A DNA stretch of 64,000 bases from Suillus spraguei (lineage: Eukaryota; Basidiomycota; Agaricomycetes; Boletales; Suillaceae), in NCBI GenBank assembly GCA_016800925.1, contig JABCPU010000107.1:62001-126000 (forward strand), in the 5' to 3' direction. Every line of letters begins with the position of its first letter. Position 1 is the first letter of the stretch. A program made the position numbers and the translations under genes. Below the pieces are notes generated by a model. It was not told where the DNA came from and did no database searches. It was given only the letters and a program-made list of their open reading frames with translations. This document shows positions 12,161 to 24,429 of the stretch, piece by piece.

Positions 12161-12229
12161 ATGGCTCCAACATTAGACTGAAGCGAACATGTCGAGTAGA
12201 GTCATTCGGGTCTTTTCGTTGTGAATAGC
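12161..12229 (-). repeat. inverted repeat, right member
   Basis: Read on the minus strand this gives GCTATTCACAACGAAAAGACCC...CTCTACTCGACATGTTCG, the partner of 10898-10975, with several mismatches and small indels. The sequence between the partners has no recognisable transposase. Confidence 0.5.
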
Positions 12230-12639
12230 GTCACGGAGGGTGTTCGGACTTTGTCTGTGCAGGGACCATGAACCTAATTTGCATCAAACAGTGTCAAACA
12301 ACCCAAGACGTAAAATTTGGACTTCGGAATTACCTCGTCATCTGATTGAATATTCATATCTCCTCATATCATGAACCTCTCTACCACCCTCGGCATCATG
12401 CCACTTATGAAACTTTCTGTCTCTGGCTGCGAGCCTCTCAGCAGGTATCGTGATGGGTGTTTAAAGTGGCGTTCGAAGTTTTCTGTAGAAGGTCAACTCA
12501 ATGGTGTTTCTCCGAGTTGTTATTTCAAGACGCATACTAACTTCAAGGACTTTCCCATCGTACTACCGTTCGTCCTACCAATGGAGTACTATTAGTAATT
12601 CAATAGCACGAGATGGCCTAATATAAGTATCACGGAGGC

Positions 12640-15600
12640 CTTGGTTGTCGAGTGACGTATGGCAAAATCATTCTCTCTCAAGTCAGAAGTATTGGCCATG
12701 GTCATGAGTCTTATTATTATTGTCGTGCAAGGCCATATATTAGATTCGGGCCGTCGTAGGTGTAGTTAATCGCTCGGTTCAGATCATTCCTAGGTCATGG
12801 GATGAAGTTGATTCGGCCCGACTATAACGATACATACCTTTAATATAAGAGAGGTGATATACGGCTCTACGACATCCACCCACCTTCAACATCAGTTATG
12901 TCTGGAGTAGAGATGTAAGTTGACCATGCACTAGGTTGTATGATAAACATCTCACTTGCAATGACATCTAGTCATTCCGTCCCGCGTCCTACTGGGGTGC
13001 CCACCCCAGGAAAACTTAACAAGATATCCTGTCAATTGACACAAGACAAAGTATTGACTACTCGCCCCTCTTGCTTCCATTTGCTGACGCTCGCTACGCT
13101 TGAAGGCTCGTGGAGGTGCCCAGGCTATGTGTAAGTTCTTACCCTGAATAACACGTGTCATGCAATTGATTGAAGGTGTAACATAGTATACGCTGTTGGT
13201 ATGACAGAGGAAGATATGAATAAGCCTCAGGTACCTCATGACAACTTGTGGTTTTCACTTTGCCTTAACCATTCACTAGATTGGTATTTCACCCATCTGG
13301 TGGGAAGGTAATAATACTAGTCCCGTGCGCAGACGTTGGTGCTGAAGTGCGTGTTGCAGGTAACCCATGTAACTCTCATCTCGTGTGTTTTTCTCTCCAT
13401 TTGCGAGCGTCCGGCAAATTGATACCTGTGTAGCTCGATTTGTCGAAGAAGGTTAAGGAGGGCTGCACGGAGGAAGGTTTAGTTGGCTTGACCTTTAACA
13501 CCATTGGTGTTAGGTATGTCCTTTCATCTTCTCAATGAGCATGTACTGAAGCCGGATAGTGATGCCATTACAATGGGAACGGATGGTAAGGTGTATTTTG
13601 TAAATTCCCTTTGGCATGTCTGATTACATTTGCTCAGGAATGCGGTACTCGTGCGTATGATGGGAGTCGTTGCCATGATATCTTGTTAATATACTATACC
13701 AGACTCCCAAGTCGTGATCTCATCGCGGACTCCATTGAAGCTGTAAATAACCTCACTGAGGCTTTAATTCCATGCTGATTCGCTTTTGTTATTAGGTCAC
13801 ACTTGTGAGAGGAGTCACTTGGTAACCTCCGGATGCTCATGTTACTTGATTTATGTAAGGCGCAACATTATGATGGCAATATCTCAATACCAGGTTGCGA
13901 CAAGAACATGCCTGGTGTCTTGATGGCTGCCGCTAGACACAATAGGCCGACCATTATCGTGTACGGTGGTACAATTCAGGTTGGGACCCGTCATGTCGAC
14001 TGCCCTTCCATGGGGTTCGAGAAAGGTGGAACTGTCAACATCTCAGACGCCTTCGAGTCTTATGGTGGGTGGTTATCCGGCTCCAAACTCCCAAAGCCTT
14101 GAATTGGAGTCAGGTGCCTATGCTGTTGGCCTCATCAACGATGAGGAGCGATTTGATGTCGTCAGACATTCGTGTCCTGGCGCTGGTGCCTGTGGTGGCA
14201 TGTATACGTACGTGCTTCGCTGCTTTTAAGCAGAAAGTTCCTCATATGTCCCAGTGCCAACACCATGAGTTCTGCTCTTGAAGTCTTGGGTATGTCTCTT
14301 CCCTACTCCTCGAGCACGCCGGCAATGTACCCTGGTGAGTTAGAAAATGTTTGTGTTGCATGTGATATCTTGAACTTGCATATCAGAGAAGGCGCAGGAA
14401 TGCTTCAAAGTCGCCAAGTACATGAAGCGTCTTCTGGAACTTGATTTAAAGCCAAGAGATATCCTGACCCGTCAATCTTTCCTGAATGCCATCACTATCG
14501 TCAATGTCCTAGGTGGCTCAACGAACGCTGTTCTTCACTTACTGGCTATAGCCCGTGCCGCCGATGTTCCCCTAACCATCGACGACTTCCAGATGATTTC
14601 AGACAGGACCCCATACCTTGCCGATTTGAAGTATGTTTGAATTCATAATTCGATTGTGTTTTCTCACAGTATTGTCAGGCCATCAGGCAAGTATTATATG
14701 GAAGACGTCCACAAAATCGGTGGCATACCTGCAATCATTAAATACCTTCTCAAGAACACCAATCTCATTGATGGTAGCCAGATGACTGTTACCGGAAAGA
14801 CCCTCGCTGAAAACCTCGTGGATGTTCCGGAGCTCGACTTTGATAACCAAGACATCATCAAGAGATTGGACAATCCCATTAAGCCGTCTGGTCATTTGAC
14901 TATTCTGAAAGGTAGCTTAGCTCCTGGGACCGCTGTGGCCAAACTTACAGGGAAGGAGGGTTTACGCTTTGAGGTAATTTACGGTTATTGTTGGTTCCAT
15001 GTCATGGCTAACAGACAATGGGGGTTCAGGGTACCGCCAAATGCTTTGACAGGTATTGCGTAATACAAAACATTATGCTAAGCTTGCCTCACATACTTCA
15101 TCTTTAAGTGTGCACGACTTTAATCCTGCGCTTGAGCGCGGGGACATCAAGCCTGGAATGGTCTTGATATTCAGATATCAAGGACCGAAGGGTGGGCCAG
15201 GAATGCCAGAGGTTGGATGTTGTCCTTGACCTTACTTCTTCCATGCTCATACTTAACTGCAGATGCTGGGTACAGTTGCATTTTGAACGACCCTGAAGTA
15301 CTCCTAATTTCTTTACGGACAGGTCCCACTGCCGCTCTTATGGGTGCTGGGCTGGGTAACTCAACTGCGCTAATTACGGATGGTCGTTTCTCTGGAGCGT
15401 CCAGAGGTTTCATCATTGGTGCATCTTTTATGCTCTTCAGTTGAAGACTAAAGCTTATTTCCGACCCACCAGGTCACGTTGTCCCTGAGGCGACCCTCGG
15501 TGGTCCAATTGCTCTTGTAGAAGACGGTGACCCGATTGTCATTGATGCAAAGAGTAGGACCATTGACTGGCAAGTGGACGAAAATGAAAAAGCACAGCGA

Positions 15601-15800
15601 AGAAAAGCATGGGAAGTCTCAGGTAAGAGTGCCATCAGGGAGCGGAGAGGTATCTTGTTCCGATACGCTCGTGATGTTGCTGTAAGAGGTTTAGTTTGAC
15701 GATTGAAGCTCGCCTGCTAACAATACTCTATAGCCTGCTAACGAAGGAGCCTACTGCGACTGAGATATCTCTTACCACGGTTTATGGGGGGTGTCGAAAC
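12640..15800 (+). repeat. ILV3: tandem duplication unit, right copy
   Basis: Second copy of the segment at about 6320-9490 in the same orientation, including the upstream AATCATTCT...TATAAGAGA region, all introns, and the 3' end. Confidence 0.8.
12898..15763 (+). CDS. ILV3: dihydroxy-acid dehydratase (IlvD/EDD family), tandem copy 2
   Basis: The 22-exon structure matches copy 1, from MSGVEI at 12898 to ...PANEGAYCD and TGA at 15761-15763. Every intron has GT-AG ends and phases close, including the 9-nt exon 13796-13804 and the 7-nt exon 15263-15269. The cluster-binding signatures [11 protein letters not shown] and [11 protein letters not shown] are intact, and the GGPGMPE glycine is normal here. 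The otherwise near-invariant GVSDGITMG segment reads GVSDAITMG (GGC to GCC at about 13564), close to residues expected at the active site. Other differences from copy 1 are mostly conservative or silent, which suggests selection on the protein after duplication. As in copy 1, no mitochondrial targeting sequence is visible. Whether both proteins are active is unknown. Confidence 0.83.
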
Positions 15801-17898
15801 AATTGAGCAATGTGGTCAATAAGCGTTATGCGTTCAATCAACATGTCAACAGTAAATACAAAAGTCAAATACGTAACATGATTTTGAGCCTCCGTTGGTA
15901 CAATCAGGTGCTGTCTAGACTTTGAAGAGGTAATGTTGTCGTTACCTCAATATCTCCGCACTGCTGAACACACGTATGGTCCAAGTATACATGGCTTTGT
16001 AGATCATAACCGCAATGGCTTCCTCAACCGCTACATTGTGCCCTGGTCGGGTATTTTCTAAAGGCAGCCTGAGAATTCTCCTGAATATGGTCCGTAAATA
16101 AGTCTGCTGTAGCCTACACATCGGACAATGTCCCAAATCACCTGCACCGCAGCGGACAAGATCAAAAACCGTGTCTCGTGACTCGTCCCACTACATATCA
16201 ATTTATTGCGCGCATCGACTGTGCATTGCCTAACACAAATTTAGTATTTCTATTTAAAAAGTGTAAGTGAAGGCGCAATGAAAGAGTCTTCCGAGCAAGC
16301 CTTGGTCTCTCACAGGACGGAAGGATGGGACCCGACACTGTTCCCAGCATAATCATACACCGTCTTCACAGCAAGCAGCGGGTACTGGTGAAGCTCGTCC
16401 CTGTTTTAAAGCATCAATGCACCATGTGAGTACCCTACTAGCATGACAATACGGGACTCCGTCCTGTCACTCCTGTGGCCTCACTGTTTCACAGGCGACC
16501 ACTCATCCACGAGGTTGACCAGCGTAGTCGTGTGCAACCGGCTGGGGCCCATGGGGCTGGTACAGCACCACGAGACTGAAGACACAGGTAAACACGTACA
16601 ATAACACGCATAAGCTACATATTCGCACCGTGCACGCATGTACTTAGACAGCAAATGCGAACCTGGGTTGGGAACACGAATATCACTATTAGAGTTGACG
16701 GTTAGAATTGACCGCGAAACAAAGCACAGGTATCCTACCGGTATCATTGATGTTGATGAGACTATGAATTATTGTTCAAGAATTTAGATGCTAATGCTAG
16801 GTCGAATGACTTACGTCTAGTGTCACGGCTTCGCGACGAAAAGTGCTGTATTAGGGAGAACAAACTTTGCTGGTTCGTCGCTAGTGTAATACCTTTTTGT
16901 CTATTCATCTCGAATGTCATTTACCATGATGAGCTCCAAGAAGTGCAAACAAAGTGTCAATAGTCACTGGACGACAGCCAGGTAGATATAGCCAGAATTC
17001 ACCATTGAACACCACTCCTCCAACACTAAATGGGCATTCAATGGTGATAAGAAATTCTGATCGTCGGGGAAGAACGAATAAAATTTCCAGGTTATCACAT
17101 CTATTTCACTGGAGTAGCCTTTACTCGGTTCGTATCGTAGATATACAGAACGAAGGTACCCCATCCAGCGTATGCCACGGCAAGTCCCAAAGGGGGAATG
17201 TTGATGTTAGGGCTCCACATCCAAGTCGGACACGTCACGCATATACCAGAAAGTAACGGAGTTCAATTGTAAATCCCGGTTAGTAGTCGCCATATGGGAG
17301 GCCGAGAATGGAGGGGGCAACACGTCACATATGCGAATTAAGTATATGATGATAACCTGTGGCGTTGATGAGCGCAGTCTGATCTGGGTGTGTATGTCGC
17401 GTGTCACGGTTTAACAGGTCTGAACCTGCAAGCCTAATGGAAGGACGGTGGCTTGAACCTTATTGACACGAGTATGTTGTGTGACGTCACTACGGGCAAT
17501 GAATCCTACCGAGTGAGATCAGACGGTAATCTACAGTTGCATAAGGCGCACAGAATACTTGAATAAGGTAGACCTCAGGAAGGCGCGGGTCCGTAGGCCC
17601 CCCATATGTTCCCCTCGACAACCACACTATCTTGATCCGCAGACAGGAATTAATTGCAGAATGGAGCCTCATCTGCTTGTCATTCAAACCAGTGGTCCGC
17701 CATATTCCAGCGCAGGTCATGTCCATGATGTCCACACTGCCTGGACCTAGTGTAGTTCAGTCTGTTCAGAATGTCAGAATTTACGGTGGTGATAGCAAGA
17801 CAACGAATTTCTTCACCGTTTTATAATGCAGACTGGATATATCACGGTGTACCACATATATTGTTCAAGACCTGATATTGATGACCATGCCATTATTG
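15764..17898. other. intergenic, no gene recognised
   Basis: About 2.1 kb after dehydratase copy 2. Short open frames on both strands have no recognisable motif and do not link through plausible introns. I see no RNA gene or clear repeat. Confidence 0.4.
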
Positions 17899-18252
17899 TT
17901 AGACGGATATTCGTGCGCTGTGCTCGTTGGGATTCCTGTCTTCCTGCAAAATGGCTGGATCCGGGGGTATGATGTATTGTTCCACCTCATTTCTCTCTTT
18001 GGGGTTACGTTCTTTTGATTTCCGGCGTTTAAGTAAATATAAGACGAGGCCAATAGTCCATGCGATGACCAGCACACCTCCACATACGCTGCCAGCAATC
18101 ATTGGTGTCAAAGCCTTGTGCCTATATACAATGTGACGTGAATATGTCGAAGGGCCAAAGGATACGTACCCATTAAGGGAGGCAGCTTCAGAAGAGTTCT
18201 CCGTGCGAGCTGCTCGAATTTTCGTTGCAATGCCATGTCCCTCCCACTGCAT
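17899..18252 (-). CDS. small single-pass membrane protein, possibly a gene remnant
   Basis: Exons 18252-18170 and 18121-17899 join across a 48-nt GTACGT...ATATAG intron and give about 101 residues. Residues from IAGSVCGGVLVIAWTIGLVLY form one hydrophobic helix, followed by a basic stop-transfer cluster (LLKRRKSKERNPKER) and an acidic, proline-containing cytosolic tail ending SARISV. This is the layout of the C-terminal half of agaricomycete type I membrane proteins, which normally have a larger Ser/Thr-rich extracellular domain. No such exons could be found upstream, so this may be a truncated gene or one with an unrecognised 5' end. Confidence 0.45.
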   Translation of the reverse strand: MQWEGHGIATKIRAARTENSSEAASLNGYVSFGPSTYSRHIVYRHKALTPMIAGSVCGGVLVIAWTIGLVLYLLKRRKSKERNPKERNEVEQYIIPPDPAILQEDRNPNEHSARISV

Positions 18253-19513
18253 GTCTGTTCCGCCTACTTAGTGTGGTAGGACAGCCTTCAAGTTGTGTTT
18301 GGATCTGTCCTCGTACTCTCTACTAAGGAATTCTTCAACGTTGGAGGATCCGGGAAGTGAAGGATATATGTGCTTGGCTCACAAGCAAGTCTTGCCGCAT
18401 TTTAACACTTCAAGAATCAAGGCACTTCGAGTTCCGCAAACTGCCGTATCGGAGTGGCAAAGTTTAAATTTGGCACTATGTCCAGTCCAAGATAGAACAC
18501 ATTAGGTGGAACCTGTCTGCCTAAAGTCTGTCTGATTGAGCCTGTCGCACGTTGTTACTATATCATCTATCCCGCCTGCCTGCTATCAGGACCTTTACCT
18601 GTGAGCTTCTATTGCCTGATTGTTTATCACTACATCCCTGCTTACCTATTCCGCCCGCCAACATCATCTGCAGGTCCCAGCTCGCGGCTGCCAAGTCATC
18701 CCTTCAGATGAATAGAAGCGCGATGGCAAGCTGAAAAGGACAACAGGAAAGTTAGCATGATGGTGATCGTCATAGATGTGGCAGGATGCGTACGGTGGCT
18801 GACGTAGACGGCAAGATGATGTAAGACAACAGACAGACCTTTGACCGCCTGAACATTTCCGACCAAGCACCCCGGAACATATCCCCCAGATGTTTCCCAA
18901 ACGTGTCCGCCAGACTTTGTACGGACGGGCCATTTCCTACATGTTCTCAGGCTTTCAAAGTCATTCTACTGATGTCGTCCGTTTCGAATACTGTTCTAAG
19001 TACAGCTCATGTCGATTAAGGACTTGTCCCTCCGACGTCTTTGGTCATCTCCAATGAACCGTTGGCCAGTGAAGGGAACTCCGTGGTTTCCATGGGCGTC
19101 TTGTAGCCTTACATGTTTGAGTATCAGCGAGTATCCAGCATGCGCCTCACCGTGGTGCAGTATCCATTAGCATTTTTTGTCAGTCATTGCCTCTATTTGT
19201 GGTGTCCAAGACCTGTATTATTAACCGACGGAGGGGTGAAACAAGGTCAATAGACACTTCCGATCTTTAAATCGGGAACATGTAGGCACAAGGCGCGTCT
19301 GGCAGGATGGTCTTGAGTTGGTGCTTTTTTACATTGATGTCAGATACTGGTCGGTTCGTTCGTGTCCTGCCGTTGTTCTTTGTCGCGGTTGACTATATGA
19401 TACGCAGACCTGAAGTGCTTGGCACTGTTTGATGTTGAGGATGCGAATTTGTCTATCGATCGCCCCTAAATACCCTACCAAGAACTGTTCTCATCTGATT
19501 GTGACAGGTGAAA
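18253..19513. other. intergenic, no gene recognised
   Basis: About 1.26 kb upstream of the 7TM gene. It may hold undetected upstream exons of the minus-strand membrane protein and the promoter of the 7TM gene. Open frames at 18293-18734 and 18664-18933 show no family motifs. Confidence 0.35.
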
Positions 19514-20932
19514 ATGTCAAAGCTTCCTGCCTTGGACCGCATGTTCATAACCTCACTGTGGTTAGAGTCTATGATTTATGGTATGCATCCTTGTGCATCG
19601 TATAGATTCAATGCTGATATTCCGCTCGACAGGAGTCAAGTGAGTTGAAAATGAAAAAAAAAAAAAAAAAAAAAAAAACATCTTGAAGGCTACACCAAGC
19701 TCATTTTCATCGACAGCTGCGTGCTATTTGGCGTATGCATTTATGCCATCTTTATTCGGAAAAAAGGGGCGCATTGGTTCGTATTATTACTTGTTCAATT
19801 TCAATTATTCACTGACATTCACCTTTGCATTAGGATTGTTCCTTTTTCATGCGTTTACCATTTTTCACTGGCGACGGCGAACAACATCATTATCCTACTA
19901 TATGCTCTGCAGGGCCTAACAAATCCTGCTATAATATCTGTTCCCGACGGAAGTACCTTGTACTTTGCCAGGGTTGCAGCGTTGTCGCTGACGATGATCG
20001 GATTGTATCTTCTCAATGTGGGTATCATATTTCTGTCGCGAATCGCACTTTATTGTGCCTCCATTCAGGTTCTTGTTCTGCATTTACTGCTAGTGAGTAC
20101 TACCAGCGTACGGAGATGTTGAACTTAACACTCGCGACAATAGATCTGGAGGTTTTATTTGGTTTGGGATCGTAACTTGATCCTTACTATTATCATGGTA
20201 AGATAACTTTCCATTATTTTCTGTGCCTTTCACGAGTATCGAAATCGCTAGGTGGTGCTGGAAATCGGACACCTCTGTAGGATTGTTCACTTGAGTTGGC
20301 TAGCAGTTTAAGTGCTGACATTGCCTCCCCGCGTAGCAACTGCCGTCGCGAGCTTGTCTATGACCATTCGGTTCGGTGTCATCAGTACGTCGGATTCGGA
20401 GGCTTTGTTGACAGCTGTTTTCACGCTCAACCTCGTTCTCACTATTTGTCTCACGTCCGGGATCGCCTATCGTCTGTGGCGCGCAGGAAAAGATGTGTTT
20501 GGTTTGACTAGCCATGATGTCTACAAACCTGCTATATACACTATCATCCAGTGCGGTGCGATCTATACCAGCAGCATCGTGGTGGTGTGCGCTCTATTCC
20601 TCGCCAGGAAACCAGCTGGTGTTATGTCAACTTACGTTGGCATTCAGCTTGCCGTCAGTACTCCACGCTTCTTCTTTCTACGTAACCTCATGTCCTTCTA
20701 GACCTTGACACCTCTTCTCCTCATCGCCAATCTTAGCCTAGGCACGACGCGCGGAGAACATGACGAGGGATCAGACAGTGTGGGACTTATTTTCGCTCCA
20801 CCAGTCCAGGTCAATGTCACCAAGGAGATCCGTACCTACCCTGACGACATGGACCCACGACCTACCCAGAAGAATGAGATTCTACCGACATCAGCTGGGA
20901 GAATGAGAGAGGAAGGGAAGACATGCCAATAA
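19514..20932 (+). CDS. agaricomycete multi-pass (about seven-helix) membrane protein
   Basis: Nine exons starting MSKLPALDRMFITSLWLES and ending EGKTCQ, TAA at 20930-20932. Exon 2 is only 7 nt (19634-19640, GAGTCAA); joining it restores IYGVNCVLFGVCIYAIFIRKK. Two further exons are about 24-25 nt (20069-20092 and one near 20253). Hydrophobic helices are separated by short loops, including NPAIISVPDGSTLYF, VASLSMTIRFGVIST and STYVGIQLATLTPLLLIA. This pattern belongs to a large agaricomycete family of unknown function in which a short N-terminus, seven helices and a charged, proline-rich cytosolic tail are usual. The tail here is about 60 residues. Intron 2 contains a run of 24 A (19655-19678). 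No break seen. Receptor or sensor roles are only guesses. Confidence 0.75.
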
Positions 20933-22050
20933 GCATGTATTCTGTAGCGCTCGGTGTTGCGCCGGTGTTTGAACCGTGAACTCGAGGAATGAATCAATGT
21001 GAGGACTCCCGGAGAAACTAACAAGTTTTAACGTTGGACACATGCAATAATTGTAACGTTTGGTTATAGTAAAGAAGGAATAACTATATTTCATCAATCG
21101 AGGACTGCCTAGGGAGACTGGCCCAGCAACAAGAACGGCATGATCAATAACTCCCAGTCCTATTGACACGGATACGTTCCGGAGACAACATCGGAAATGA
21201 TTAATGATGAGCGGTCAGATATCTTCATCTAGCTCTGACACAAACTACAAGTGTTGGGCTGGCCTGAGCGTCAGCTGAGGGTGGGACGCTCTTAAGAATC
21301 GAAGAGGTCTGGACTAGGAATGGAGCAGGGACTCGGTCTTGGATCGAAAGACCGAGACAGAATATTCGATGGAGGGAGGAATTAATACGGTGATTGAGAC
21401 GAAGAATCGTGTACGAGGTGTATAACAAGGAGTGCTTGCGTATGTAAAAGAAAAGGATGAGTGAGTACGTACGTCGATAGTCATACCTTGACAGACGGAC
21501 CCCGGGAAACCTGCTTACCCTGGCCCAACTCACGCGAATTTCAGGGCTCATAGGGCGCCCCACAGGACGATTATTATTTTAGAACTCTAGTTCCGGAAAT
21601 CCCATTCCTATCAAGATACACTGGATCAACCTTTCACGATGTGATGTTGAAGTGCTCGAGGAAAATGCTTTTGAATTTGGCGAGTTGGATGTTGAGTGAG
21701 CGTGACAGATGCGGACGAGACAACATAAGTTGATGTCGTCGTTAGTGCGCTCCTTATAGCTATGATAGACGTCTAGAAGGCAAAACAACTAGTCAGTGAC
21801 CTACTCGGATTTAAGTCGCCACGCTCTCATGTCATTCCCAAACGAAAAGGTTCTAGAGTCTGCTCAGCATCCTTGCTTCAGCTTACGAGTATATAATGGC
21901 TTCGACATATCCCCACTCCCCTGCATGCTTCCCCCGGTACACCATTACTTTTATCACGCTCTACCTTCTCTCACCTACCAGCAGACAGAGATATAACTTT
22001 AGCATTCGACCCCGTTGACTCCCATCGTCACGCAGGAAGGATACATTCGC
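20933..22050. other. intergenic, no gene recognised
   Basis: About 1.1 kb between two membrane-protein genes. Nothing recognisable on either strand; the last part presumably holds the promoter of the next gene. Confidence 0.4.
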
Positions 22051-24429
22051 ATGTTCACCTCCTGGTTGAGGCTCGTTCTCGAGACAACTGCGCTTCGATC
22101 GTACAGGGGTCTCTATATTCTCCTGCAACTGATCCGACACTGTCAATCTGTCTTGAATAGAAAGAAGGCGGATCTTCTAGAACCCTCCCGTTTAGCATTG
22201 AGCTCTCAGCTGGCTCCTGCAAGCCTTGTACAGACCGAACGGTCCCAACCTGGAACGAACGTTCCAATGCCAAGTCTCGAGTCTTGTGAAGGGACGAATG
22301 CTGATGTCCCAGCTTATGTTAAACAATCTCCTCGGAACTCTACTGCGCCGTTAACACCAATCTCTATTCCCAACCTTAGCATTCCCGTGGTTGCCACTAC
22401 GCCAATGCTTCCTGTGCCTGCGATGCTAAAGACCATTAATATCCGTTTAATTCCCATTACACCCAATCCACAGGTCAGGCGATACGAAAGACATATTCTA
22501 GTGTACGCAAATTATACTATGTCTAGTGGGTGCCCGTCCTAATCTATATTCACAGTAATAAAAAGTGCAAGGCATTCGCCGTTGAGAGAGGTTCTTTGGG
22601 CTGTTCGGAGTAAGCATGTTGATAAAAGATCCAGTGTTGAGACTTAAATACTTCCATAGGAAGCTTGCTACAGTACATGGATGGGAGCCGCTCGCGCACC
22701 CGAATGGGGCTTTATCCTTCTATCAAGCATATAAAGTGTGTCTACCGCCCACTCCTACTACATGGTTTGACTCATGTCACACAACAGAGAGTCCTCACTG
22801 ATGCAAATGTTCGAGATCCTGACACTGCTGTCAAAATAGACAAAGCTATCAGGACAGCATATGAAGGAGCGCATAATGCAAACATCTCCTTACAGCCGTC
22901 CGTCGAACTCACATTGGAACTCACTGTGAAGAAAGGCAAAGAATATTGGGGCTATTATTTTGTCGACCACGAAAAACGTGTCATTTTCTGGTTTGAAGAT
23001 TACCAACCTTTTGACCTTACAAATAATGTTCGAGGTGCAACGTGCAAAAGCCACATTGGTAAGTCCTTTCTGTGATTTTCGTTTCGAGCTCTTGTAATTG
23101 CAACTCTCCCAGAGTATGCAATAGAATCACAGTATTGGTTCGTATGGCCTCCAGATGTACGCATGTTCCCTTGCTCGACAAAAGTAAATGTGTTCACACC
23201 CTGTTACAGCCCTTTTTTACTTTCTGTAATTTACATGTCGTAACATTGGCAGGCGACACATTGAGCTATTTCCAAACAAACGTGTCCTTCCAGAAGACGT
23301 TGTCATGGAACTCAAGGAAATCAGCACATATACTTATGCAGGTAAGTAAATATCAATAAGCATTTCACGCCGTACGCAGTTGAACTTGTGATAGCAATCC
23401 TCACTACTGAAACGTGCCCAATGCCTTTTACCCAGAAAGAGGTTGCAAGCGTGCTTAAGCTTGTGAATCTTCCTAAGGGTAAATGATTCCCTGATGTGGG
23501 AGGGTTGTTGTTGATCGTTTTTTCAGACAGTACTAACCGGGAGTGTGAACGCTCCGTGTCGATCGTTGGTAAGTCTGACCACGGAATGTCAATCAATTGC
23601 TTTTGATGTGATATTTGCCCATTTTAGCTCGATTTATGAAGTTAATCTGTGAGTTTCGACCAGTAATCCGTGATCTCCTTCTCCTAATTACTTTGCTAGG
23701 CCACACAAAGTTTGAGAACTTCCATGGACAACCAGGTGCACGGCTTGTCGCAGATCAATCGTTGTATGGAGGACGTAATACCCGCTCGAAATATACTATT
23801 ATCACTCTTCGTATCCTGAATTGCATTCTGTTTGGATCCTTGGCTGCTCACAGTAACGCAGTTCACAGTGTATGGGTCAATGGAACCATAGTTCGACCGC
23901 GATGGCAGGATTTCATCGAAGGGCTCACCGCCGAATGGAGTGGATATGCAGTATCTGTGAGTTGCGCTTTCGTTTCATGTTGTCATGCAATAAAATGACC
24001 ATCTCAGTCTACTGTGATGCTTTTTGTCGATATCCGCTTTCTTGCAGTCACAACTCAAGCGTCCGCGGTCGCTTTAGTTCATCTGTCTGCCCTCTGTGCC
24101 ATTGGCTCACTAATAATCACGCTATGCTTGTTTGGACAAATTAATGAACGCTTACAAGGTAGACACGCAGTAAGTCTGTTTGTAACCTTCGATTGTATCG
24201 CTTGCTTATGTCCACAGATCTCTTTCATGGTGAAAGTGTCACGTTCGATAGTCGGCCTGGAGGGCCTTTCCGTTATGTTCAGCCTGCCGTTTGCGCTTCT
24301 GATGTGGAGGTTGGTTTCTAGTTGATATTCCACGGATTGACTTATGACTCATCCTTTGACAGCATATCATTTTTTGCTGTAGCACTGTCCATTGTGATCT
24401 TTGGCATCCCTAACATCGTGATTATATAG
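22051..24429 (+). CDS. WW-domain-like, multi-pass membrane protein of unknown function (agaricomycete family)
   Basis: About thirteen exons, all in phase. Start ATG at 22051 (MFTSWLRLVLETTALRSYR); an in-frame ATG at 22015 is possible. The first exon is Pro/Ser/Thr-rich. Exons 3-4 join to HGWEPLAHPNGALSFYQAYK + RVLTDANVRD, which resembles a WW domain. The next exons encode the conserved block SVELTLELTVKKGKEYWGYY, then FENFHGQPGARLVADQSLYGG and IVRPRWQDFIEGLTAEWSG. The C-terminus has three or four hydrophobic helices (LVHLSALCAIGSLIITLCLF; SVMFSLPFALLMW; FFAVALSIVIFGIP) and ends PNIVII. I recognise this as a family common in Agaricomycetes without assigned function. WW domains usually bind proline-rich peptides, so a membrane-anchored scaffold is a guess. 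No stop or frameshift remains after splicing. Confidence 0.75.

Larger units (their letters stand above)
9460..12630. other. spacer between the duplicated dehydratase genes, no confident gene
   Basis: About 3.2 kb with foldback repeats (listed separately). Open frames at 11062-11353 (+), 11773-12228 (+), 11886-12173 (-) and 12371-12595 (+) show no recognised domain, and none extends convincingly across introns. It may be relics of an insertion between the two gene copies. Confidence 0.4.

Noticed and set aside
11062..12228. Possible gene in the dehydratase spacer
   Set aside because: Several short overlapping frames on both strands, no recognisable domain, no consistent splice chain.
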